Shown in pieces: positions 54,318 to 64,000 of a stretch of 64,000 nucleotides of DNA (positions within the stretch are counted from its first letter, which is position 1; every line of letters begins with the position of its first letter). The notes beneath the pieces were generated by a model that saw only the letters and a program-made list of their open reading frames with translations, did no database searches and was not told where the DNA came from. A program made the position numbers and the translations under genes. The stretch is from NCBI GenBank assembly GCA_948474755.1, contig CAOLHI010000745.1:930001-994000 (forward strand). The letters are read 5' to 3'. This DNA comes from Ctenosaura bakeri (Eukaryota; Chordata; Lepidosauria; Squamata; Iguanidae).

Positions 54318-55094
54318 GATGTTGAGCTGAGAGAACTTAACTCAACTTCATAACCATTCACAGTGGTCCACTACAGGGTTTCTTGAGTCATGACTACTCA
54401 CAATGGTTTACTATAGGAGTTTCTACAGGAAACCCATTATTCTGCTAGTAAATTAATAGTATTGATAGATTTTCTGTCCCTGTTGTGAACACACCAAGTG
54501 ACATGGTACAATATAAGAAGGAGACTAACCCCTGTCTCTCACCTCCAGAGTGCATGTCTGATCTGCAAAAAGAATAATTGTTGATCTCCAAAGATGACAG
54601 TGGCATTTTGTGAGTTTTGTAAAACCAAATTAGTGAGTTACCAAGAGAAATTTAAGCAGCTGTTTCACTATATAGCCAAACATTCAGTCCCTGAATGGGA
54701 CAGCTTTCAAGAGGAACGATATTCCTTAAATCCAATAGATGTCTCTTGCTTTGAAAGCCTGTGAAGTGATGACCTCAATCTGTAGAAGAATGCTAAATTT
54801 AAATTTTAAATTTAAGGTCATTGAGGAGGGACTTCAGAACCCTGTTGGGGTAAAACCTCATCCCAGAGACTCTTTATATCTCACAGATAATGCTTTATAA
54901 CTCTACCTACAACATATAGGGCTTGCAATGTCCTCTGTACTGACATCATTTATACTTGTCTTTCTGCCAGATTATCCAATAATTTATTTATAATCACATA
55001 TTTATAGTTAGCCTGCTAGTCTCTGCCATATGAGGTTCATGAAGAGATATCAAATATAATAGTGATTGTAGTAGTAGCAGTGGGAGGAGTAGGA

Positions 55095-55127
<33 letters not shown>

Positions 55128-56954
55128 GCATCTTGAACCTTGTTGGGCAGTTACGAATGCATATCCTAGAATTGCATGGTCATGCTCGTGACTGTTTTGT
55201 ATTCATGCATTCCCTAGCTTAGGGACTCAGTATGGTTTGTGAAAGTCCCACCATATCCACTTACCAGAAAGCAACTACTGCTGTTGATGGGGGTCTGTTC
55301 TCCTGTCACTCAGGAAGCAGCTGGCTGATGGTCCAATCCCACCCCCATGCAAGCAGTTTCTGGCCTGAGGGGACATTGTGGCTGGGGTCCTGCCTGTCAT
55401 GCTAGAGATCACTCATCGGAGGGGGTAGAATCATTAGTCAGTTGCTTCCTGATCAAAAGGGGAATGAAACCCTGTCAATCACAGTGATTGTTACCTGGTA
55501 AGTGGGGATTGGGAGGACTGAGACAGGATTCATTGCACTGCAACATTACTACAGTGTTTATGTGTATGTAAATCCTCAACAGGATTCTGGCTAATTTATG
55601 TCTATGTCTTTGTACATGTATATGCATATATGAAAATAGCCCCCAAGCTGAGCAAGATTACTGCGTACCAAAAGAAGAGAGAGCGAAAATTACCAGGATT
55701 CTTCATGTCATAGATTAAAATGAAAACAACCAAATATAGTTCTGCAACATTACATGTGCAACACTGAAAAATACTGTGATTGCTTTCTAAATCAACTGGC
55801 TGCCTTGCCATTTAGAGCAAAGCCAACTCAGGTTGTTTTTTTTCTTTCAGAGGTGAAATTTTCTTTGCTGTTGCTAGGACAACCTTGATTCTGAGCCCTG
55901 ACACAAGTGGTCCTTGTAATTAAATACAGATTACTGTGTATTATTCAGCTTTAATCGTCTGAAATATCAAACAACCTTTTTTTTAAAAAAATAATCACAT
56001 CAACAAGAGAGAAAGAGTAAGAGTAAAATCTTCAGGATTCTGCTGAAACCAGTAGGAGTTCTGCAGTAAAACAGGGTGGTCACCTTGCAATCTTCCAGAT
56101 TTGTTAGGCTGCAACTCCTATCAGCGCTGGCCAAGTTAACCAATGTGGAGGGATAATGGGAACTGTGATCCAACAACATCTGGAAAACCTCTACTTGATA
56201 CTCTCTGCTGTGAAATCACTAGAACAGCCACCAGTTCAAACCAACTGAGGAGTGTAAATTAAATGGGTATGCTTTGTGTGTTTGCATGTTCACTGGTGCT
56301 CAACCTGCAGTTATTCGTTGATCCCCTTAATAAATTGCTTTGTCAATTCTGTTGTTTAAAGAAGCAGTGCTGCCCTTAGTCATATCAACTACCTTTGACT
56401 TGCCAGGCTCAGAAATGAAAGGGAACCTAAGATCACAGATCTTCCCCCATTCATCTGCTTCGGGACACTCTAGTTGGAAACCTGGACAGAGCAGAGTGTT
56501 GGACCGGATGGTCCCTAGAGCCCCTTCCAGCTCTGCACCTCTACTTTTCTCTATGACTCTTTGCTGCCTGGCAAGCTATAGAGAGTCCAGAAGTAGAGAA
56601 CCTGTGGCCCTCCAGATGTTAGGTGAATAGTCAGGGATGCTGAGAATTCTTGTTTATCAGTTCCCCACCCTGGCACAGTCCACAGTTTGTGATATGCTTC
56701 CCCTGTATAAAACCAGTGTGTATTTGATTGGGGTGGATGACATGCTGCCTGAGTAATCCTCAACCATTTTGCAGCTCCTCTAGCTTTGCTGATTTATTTT
56801 CTTTATTAAATCTCTTGGATCGGAGTGGGAATTGTGCAGACGCCTAGTTGCTGAACTGAAATTCCCAGCAACCCCAGCCAGCATAGCCAGTGGAGAAGAA
56901 GGTTGGGAAATGCATTTCAGGAACATCTGAAAGCCCACAACATTCTCATCCTTT
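54318..56954. other. intergenic, mostly unassigned
   Basis: An ATG microsatellite lies at 55096-55127. At 56490-56570 there is a fragment like the 3' end of the CR1-like LINE (TTGGACCGGATGGTCCC). No gene was recognised. Confidence 0.55.
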
Positions 56955-56962
56955 CTCTAGGA

Positions 56963-57167
56963 CAGCCTTTCTCAACCTTTTTATCCCGGAGGAACCCTTG
57001 AACTAACTTTCAGGTCTTAGGAAACACCTGCTTTAAAAATTATTGTATCCATAGTTTCTTTCTTTTTCTTTTTTTTAAAAAGACCCCTCCTCACCTCCAG
57101 TCATGATCTTTCATGGTGCCTTTTGTGGAAGCCTAGGATTCCAGAGATCCGTGATTGAGAAATCTTG
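56963..57167. mobile_element. hAT MITE (Charlie-like)
   Basis: Begins CAGCCTTTCTCAACC and ends near GATTGAGAAATCTTG, with a perfect 8-bp duplication CTCTAGGA (56955-56962 and 57168-57175). Confidence 0.8.
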
Positions 57168-57627
57168 CTCTAGGATGTGTAGTTCACCTTTAAACCAAGG
57201 GGCGGGGGGGGGCATGCAACTGTTTTGCTTCTTTTGGCTTTTCCAAATTGGCTTAGAATTGAACTGAACTGAACTGAACTGAAGGCACCGAAGCTATGTT
57301 TTTCAATTTTTAAAGAAGAAATACTGATACAATGTTCTTCCTGTCTTGATCTTTTTCTTGTACATTTCCAATATTAACTGAAACTTTTAAAATCCAGGGC
57401 TGTGGGTGTGTGTTTTCTTCTGTCCCAGGAGGTTTCAGTGCAGGCCAGGATGAATGTCACTTGTCTGCATCTGTTGCTTCATTGAGTGGTCTCACTGATG
57501 ACACACTGAAGGGAGGAATGATCTTTACCACAGAGATTTTCTGCTGGCCTTTCCTCCCTCATTACATTTCCTGTTGCCAGAATGAATGTTTTTCCCTTCC
57601 CCTTCTTACAGTTACAAGTGCTCAAGT

Positions 57628-57828
57628 ACAGAGCCAACATGGAGTAGTGTTTGAGTGCTGGACTACAACTCTGAAGACCAGGGTTCAATTCCCTGCTTGG
57701 CTATGGAAACCCACTGGGTGGCGTTGGGCATGTCACACATGCCCAGGCACCCAGAAAACCCCATGATAGGTTTGCCTTAGGGTAATCATAAGTCAGAAAT
57801 TGCTTGAAGGCACACAACGACAACAACA
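57628..57828 (+). mobile_element. tRNA-headed SINE, + strand
   Basis: The head GGAGTAGTGTTTGAGTGCTG is followed by GGTTCAATTCC. The body CCCACTGGGTGG is shortened compared with 35031-35263, and the tail is ACAACAACAA. Target duplication AAGTGCTCAAGT / AAGTGTTCAAGT (57616-57627 and 57829-57840), one mismatch. Confidence 0.85.
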
Positions 57829-57840
57829 AAGTGTTCAAGT

Positions 57841-59527
57841 GGTAAAGCATTTATCACTGTGACTGTAACATTTTTTAAAAAAATTAAATATCCAAGGCAG
57901 GGGACTTGGATAACTGTGGGAGGGGTCTGGAGGGAGGTGTTGAATTAATTTAAGGGATGGCAGGGATGGAATCCAACCATGCCCATATCACATATCACAT
58001 ATAACCAGGTCTCAAGTGGGAGAAAAAGGAAATTGTTTTCTACGAGAACAAAAGCAACTATCACAAGGTATTATATGTTGGGAGTGGCAACCTTTGCATG
58101 CCTAATTAACTGGCTAGTTTTTTTGCATGTCTATTGTAAGCATAGAGAGATAGCCTAGAGAGAAAACTCCCTGTTTGTTGGTTAACACTTCTTCCTCCAA
58201 CATGTACATATTCTTTGTTCTTTAAAAAGGTGCTCTTGCCATTTACTCCTTTCCTTTTGTCTTCCCCTTTTGACCTGAAAGCATGCTCTGAGATTTTCCC
58301 AACAGGGATCATTGGCAGCAAGCATGTGAGTGCTTATTTTTCTTCCTACCTTCCTCAAGAATTGAACCTGTATAGACTATGTACAAGATTTTGTGAGTAA
58401 ACTTTTTTATATTTTTAACCAAACTGTTTTTGTGTTTATTTTGAGCTAGATTAAGTGTGTTTGGGGTGGTGTTACAGAAGTGGGACTGGTGATCTGTTCA
58501 ACTTTCGTTTTTGTGCAATTACTAAAATACTCTGCTGATTGAGAGTCTCATTACCAAAGTCTCTCAATTTCCCCAACATTACAGAGCGTGAAAGCCCAGA
58601 ATAGAATAACCAAACATTTACCAGGACTATTGGACAATCTTGAGAAGTCCTTTTAAAGGGCCTTTCAACCTGGGAATGGACTTCTTGGCTTTGTGGGAGG
58701 AGTGTTGCAGCCTATAGTTGATGCAGTGCATGGAAATTGGCCTTGGCTCTTCCAAAATTGTTCATCTCTGCAGTAGATGCTTTCTTTCCTGGACCACATG
58801 GTTTGCACTTGATGGGAGATGGTTTGATTTCTTACAGGGGAACAGGAACTTTTTTTCTAATGGGGGAAAGATCTGCCGTAACCCATCAGGGAAAAATGAC
58901 TTTGTACGCATGCATGTATTGCGAAATCTCTACATCTAAAACATTTTCAGGGGAGTTGTGCCGGTGTTTCTGCTTTCAAGATTCCAGAGAAGATCATCTT
59001 GCACTTTTGCCAGTTAAACTGAACTCACGCCAATGTAAGCAAAAGTCGCTCTGAACTATCTCTCTTCCTTTGTCAACCTGAATATATCATGGCTGCATTT
59101 TTCTCACTGTCTCTTCCCATTTACACAAGTATTGATTTACAGTTGGTCTGGGAAGTGAATGAACTTAGGCATAAGAGTAAATAAGGTAGGAAAGAAAGAT
59201 TTGTCACTGGCTCTTTGTCAATAGACAAGGAGCTGTGCAAAGAATACAGAGCTGCATAAAGACACCACTATGATGAAAGAGATGTTTTGGAAATACATAT
59301 AGCTCATTAATGCTGACAAGTGCGGGAATAGCAATGGGCATGGACAATCTGAGTACATAGGAATATTATAAAGTTATTCCACAGATTCTCTCTACCTACA
59401 TTTTTAATCTAATAAGCCGATACAGGGGTGATTGATAACAAAGCTGGGAATAGTTACTTTTCTAGATGGCTGCTTCCAGTCCCCTGGCCAGGATGGCTAA
59501 CTTTTCTTGAGATGTGAACAGGGATAT
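57841..59527. other. intergenic, unassigned
   Basis: AT-rich. No gene or classified repeat was recognised. Confidence 0.55.
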
Positions 59528-59746
59528 TTGTTGTTGTTGGGTGTCTTCAAGTCATGTCTGACTTGAGGTTACCCTGAGGTTACCCTATCATGGGTTTTCT
59601 TGGCAAGATTTATTCACAGGGGATTTTGCCTTTGTCTTTGCCTTCCTCTGAGGCTGAGAAAGTGTGACTTGCTGAAGGTGATTCAAACCCTGGTTTTGGG
59701 AGTCATAGTTGAACACACTTGAACCACTACACCATGCTGGCTCTCT
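59528..59746 (-). mobile_element. tRNA-headed SINE, - strand
   Basis: GTTGTTGTT tail on the left, body with CTTCCTCTGAGGCTGAGA, and a tRNA-like head ending CACTACACCATGCTGGCTCTC. Nearly full length. Confidence 0.85.
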
Positions 59747-60165
59747 GAGCAAGAATATACATATAAGAGAAGACCTGAGGGATCTGACCACAGGCCTATC
59801 TAGTCCAGATTCCGCATTAGTTATCTAGATGACTATGAGTAGCCCACAAGCAGGACATGATCCACATGAATGCACCCTCTTGCTGTTGTTTTCCCATTTA
59901 TGGAGGAGTAGGGTACCCGCAATCCCAGAATTACCACATAGCCACTACGTCCAATAGCCGTAATAGCTTTATCCTCCATTAATATGTCTGATCACCTTTT
60001 AAAGCCACCTGACAGCCATTGCCTGTATCTTGCAGTGGTGAAGTTTAACTGTGCATGAATGCTTCTGTTGATAGCAGTCTTTGGAAAAACATTAACCATT
60101 GTAAAACAGTTTCTTGCTAACTTGGAATGGGTATAAGTGTTAAAAAAAATCTGAATGCAATAACT

Positions 60166-60391
60166 CAGTCGCATAGAGATGGGGGGTTGGTGGAGGTGGT
60201 TTGTCCCCGGTGGCAATTTTTTTTTTGGGTGTCCTAGTTCATAGCCATGCCCCTGCGCACCACGCCCACGCCCCCATGCCCCACAGCCATGCCCCACGCA
60301 CTGTGACCATGCCTCCACACATGCGACCATGCCCCCACACCTTAAACCCCCCTCCTGCCCCCCTCCACACACACTCCAAGCTCCACCAGTG
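60166..60391. mobile_element. small hAT MITE, family with 33996-34186
   Basis: Begins CAGTCGCATAG and ends CTCCACCAGTG, with a perfect 8-bp duplication CAATAACT (60158-60165 and 60392-60399). The middle is a run of imperfect CATGCCCC(A/C)C units. It is in the opposite orientation to the copy at 33996. Confidence 0.85.
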
Positions 60392-60399
60392 CAATAACT

Positions 60400-61847
60400 C
60401 TACCCTGGCAGACTTCAGGATTGGTTGAGAGTGATATCAAGAAAATTTACAACAGCAAGAATTTCAGAAGAATATCTTAATGTGGCTGAATGTCCCATGA
60501 AAAATAGTTGTTAGGGACGAAAAAAAATAAATTAAAAAAATGTATGTTTGTAACTATATGAAGAAATAAGACAGTTTCCAAAACAGTGCAAAATATATAT
60601 TAGAGAACATTTGATTCTTCAAAAATTAACATAACTTCTCTCATTTTCCCCCTTTTGGAATGAAAATGAGTAAATGGAACTAAACACAACTCCTGATTCC
60701 TATACATTTTTTCTCTTTCTTCTAAAAAAAAAAAAAAGCTTAAACTTCATGTGATCATGAATCTTTTTGCACCTTGTACTAACTGTTGATCTCTAAACTA
60801 TTTTGTCTCAATGCTATAATTTGGCAGCAGTGGCTTATGCAAAGGCTAAAGCAGCCTTCCTTTACCTGGTACTTTCCATGTGCTTGGGATTATAACTCCT
60901 ATTTTTCCCAATGAACATGTCCAATAGTCATGTGCTCTGGGGATGACGGGAGTTGTTCTATAACACACATGGTGATCACCATTTTGGGAGTGGCTGAACA
61001 ATGGCCTGATGCATGGAGTACTGTTAGCCTATCCTATGTACTTATCACTAAATATGAAATGAGACCATATACATAATTTAGCAAGAATTTCAGAAACACA
61101 ATACTGCCATTTCTATAATCTTTGACCTTAGTGTTGTTCTATTTTCTTTAGATTGTGCATTAGCTAGAAGATCCATATGGGACCAGTTTTAGGAAAGTTA
61201 ACAGATGACATAAGCTATTGGAAATATAGCAGCTGCATGAAGTTGCCATATCTTGCGTCAGAACATTGATCCATCTGGTCCAATGATGTCCACTCTGATT
61301 TGAAACAACAAATCTCTAGGATTGCAAGCAGCGTTTTCTTCCTAGTCCAAGCTGGAGATCCCTTTAGATTCTTTAGTGGTGGTTATTTTCTCCGATTAGC
61401 TTCCAAAATCAGATGGGATTGACTGTGTTCAGGATGATATGGTGATACAATCTGGGAATGATTCTTTCTAACTTTAATCTGTGAGTTCCATCATAACCTT
61501 GGTGTTCATAGAGGCAGAACAGATTTTGGGGAAAAAGTTGCTTTCTTTTCGGTTACAACTCCCAAAATATCCTTGTCACTGAAGACTTTGGGAGTTGACA
61601 TCTAAAACCGACTTCACTAAGTCCAGAAATCGATAATACATAAGTGATATTCAAAGGGATCTTGTTGCACTTTTGAGACTAACTGAGCATCATGCTACTA
61701 ACTTCTTTCTCTCAATTGCAAAGGTGCTACACGATCCCTTTTATATTGCTACAGACTAATATGGCAATTTCTTTGAATAGGAGAACGTACTTAAGTAGGA
61801 GGTTCTACAGAGGTCTGGCTGGGCCTTACCCATTAATTAAAGCATGT
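60400..61847. other. intergenic, unassigned
   Basis: At about 61650-61750 there is a stretch like an old SINE or DNA-element fragment (GATCTTGTTGCACTTTTGAG). No gene was recognised. Confidence 0.55.
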
Positions 61848-62275
61848 CTTAGGTCCTTTCCGCACCTTACCATCTTCTGGTGCTGGGGTGCAGGGATCGC
61901 GCAAGCATCCTCCTGCGAGAGGCTCTCGCATCTGGGGTCCTTCAGCTCCACACGAGCTGCCTGCTTACATGAGAGTCCCGCCTCTTCCTTCTGCAGCACA
62001 GCCTGGGAGTTTCCCAGGCTGCACTGGGGCAGGAAGCGAGATTGGCACAGCTCCAGAGGCTCTGCCCACCAGGTAAGTGTGTGCGGGGCTCGGGAGCAAT
62101 GCGCGATTGCACACCATTTTCAGCTTCTAGCCGAAAATGAAAAGGTGCGTGATCGGTGCCTGCCGGCCCCTGGAGCATCACACAATTGTGAGTGTGTCGT
62201 GCGGATCACTCCTCACAATCGCACGATGCTCCAGGCCCTCTTTCGCATGGAAAATGCTGTGTGAAAAGGGCCTTA
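61848..62275. mobile_element. DNA element with internal hairpin
   Basis: Ends CTTAGGTCCTTTCCGCAC and GTGTGAAAAGGGCCTTAG are inverted. An inner inverted repeat GGAGCATCACACAATTGTGAG with CTCACAATCGCACGATGCTC-type partner lies at 62171-62231. Its ends resemble those of 45045-45425. No coding sequence. Confidence 0.65.
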
Positions 62276-64000
62276 GTTGAGCCAGAACTGAGTTTGGATT
62301 CCATGCAGATTAAGAAACAGGCCAGATCTGCTCTAACTTCCTTGGGGCAAGAAGATGCATGCTTCAATTGTTGACTATCACCATGGAGCATGCTGGTTGG
62401 GAGACGAGCCACTTCATTCATTGAATGGCTCCCAAATGCCAAACAAAGCCAGTGGGGGGAAGAGATTGTCTGTTTTGTGTGCATACTGCAGAAATAAACC
62501 TATATTAAGGGAAGCCCCTGTAGATGGTTGTTGTAACATAGTGTTCATGGCATCCCCAAGTGTCCTCAGCTGCTGTTCATGGATGAGGCCGGTCAATTAT
62601 TCAAGCAGATAGTTTTATACACTGGACTTCACCTGCTTCTTCCCAGTGTCATACAAGTGGTTTTCAATTCGATAGTGGGACTCCCATTCCTCTCTTCTCT
62701 CCTGCCACCCCCCTCAAATACTCCAGAAGCATTTCCCAGAGATGGAAAGGATCCTTTCTGCCAACAGTGTCCAATCCCACTGGTGTACAGAGAACATTGG
62801 ATGCAACCTACTGAGAGAGCTTAGAAAAATTACTTTTTAGACTACAACTCCCACGTAATCCATCCATCATTTCCAACTAAATGCTGACTGTGGGATTCCA
62901 GGATAGGTAGTTCCTCCCACTCCAAAAGCAGCTTTGCTCAGCTCTGCCCATTGGTCTTCATCCCTCCAAAACATGAAGCTTGGGGTTCCTCTTGCTCATT
63001 CTACAAATAGGACTCTGGACCTCTGCCCCCAAGTCCTACCTCAGAATTTCTGAATGCAGCCCGAGTACTGTTCAATAACCTCATAGGGCTTTCATACCTT
63101 TCTTGGCTACTGAGGACTCTTGGCAAGTTGAAACTGTGGATTTCCAAGGGAAGCCTATGTTGTACTATTTGTTTGGCTTTGTTTAAGCTTATGAAAACTT
63201 AAAAAAAAGTTTTTACATTATTTGGCACCACCACCACCACCACCATCATCATTTCCCAAGGCTGGAATTCAAGGTACCTTATACATTAAAAAGATTACAA
63301 TTTAAAACATGAAAAAAGTCAGTGTTAAAACCATATTAAACTATTCATCAGATTAAAACCATGCACTCTAAAAAGAATTTTAACAAGTTAAACAATACAA
63401 TTTGAAAAAACGTACTACTTATAGCCCATTCGTTAAAAGCCTTCAGTTGTAAAAGTCTGTCTGAACAAAAAGAGTCTTTGCCTGCAGATGAAAGAACAGC
63501 ATTCTTGCCTCTCTAGGGAGGGAATTCCACAGTCCAGGCAGAGGTGGGCAAATGTAAACAGGGCAAGTATAAACAGAAGAACTATTTTTCCTTCCTGTGC
63601 ATGCATTTCAGCATGCCCAAAGTGATGTGGTGTCACTTCTGGACACTATTTTGGTTGATCTTTGGCCAATATAGGGTTTTTTGGTCTGTTTTGGGTAAGT
63701 CTTGAGGGTTAATGGGGGCTTAGAGGAGCAAACTGTTGTCTTTTTAGGTAGTTTTGGGAGACCTGGGGTGGTTTGGGAGAAAATGCCTCAAAAACATGTC
63801 CATTTTTTATTTTATTTTGGCGGGGATGGATCTGTTGTGTTCGAGGAGCTTCTGGGTGGTCCCAAGAGCTGCATTGGGGCCTCAAGGGCCGCATGCAGCC
63901 TGCAGGCCACACTTTATCTACTCCTTGGCCCTTTTCTGCAGGACATTGTCATCCTGCAGGGGGGGACAGGAGGAGAATGGGAGCCAGACAATGGTTCTGC
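62276..64000. other. intergenic, unassigned
   Basis: A CAC/CAT microsatellite lies at 63226-63252. The rest is unclassified, with no gene recognised up to the end of the window. Confidence 0.55.

Overview
This is a vertebrate nuclear genome segment, almost certainly from a squamate reptile (lizard or snake group); the species cannot be told from the window. Two gene loci are visible. The translated exons are nearly identical to eIF3a of other vertebrates. The repeats are squamate in type: tRNA-headed SINEs, 5S-rRNA-headed SINEs, CR1-like and L1 LINEs, several hAT families and a SPIN-like hAT.

Layout. Positions 1-728 are the end of intron 1 of EIF3A. Twenty-one EIF3A coding exons (2 to 22) then run on the + strand from 729 to the stop codon at 24899-24901. 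The 3' UTR follows, with a strong poly(A) signal at 25867. Intron 9 carries an H/ACA snoRNA that I identify as SNORA19 (7204-7333). Exon 19 encodes the acidic/arginine-rich ten-residue repeat, which contains a homogenised block of eleven 30-bp units. A gene-poor stretch of about 12 kb, rich in transposons, leads to NANOS1, a single-exon gene on the - strand (38189-39094) in a CpG-rich island. The two genes converge, as they do in mammals. From about 39.5 kb to the end I see no further gene, only layered transposable elements, solo LTRs, LINE remnants and sequence I cannot assign.

How the genes work. eIF3a is the large scaffold subunit of translation initiation factor eIF3. Its intron-borne H/ACA RNA would be released by splicing and guide pseudouridylation. 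NANOS1 is a zinc-finger post-transcriptional repressor that recruits the CCR4-NOT deadenylase through its NIM motif. The two genes are linked by position; the sequence gives no evidence of a functional partnership.

Items most worth a second look: a 95-nt almost perfect hairpin in EIF3A intron 20 (22873-22967); a young 177-bp GC-rich palindrome about 0.4 kb upstream of the NANOS1 start codon (39491-39667); the homogenised repeat array in EIF3A exon 19; a SPIN-like hAT element with a perfect 8-bp duplication (53611-54309); and a set of DNA transposons that carry internal minisatellites.
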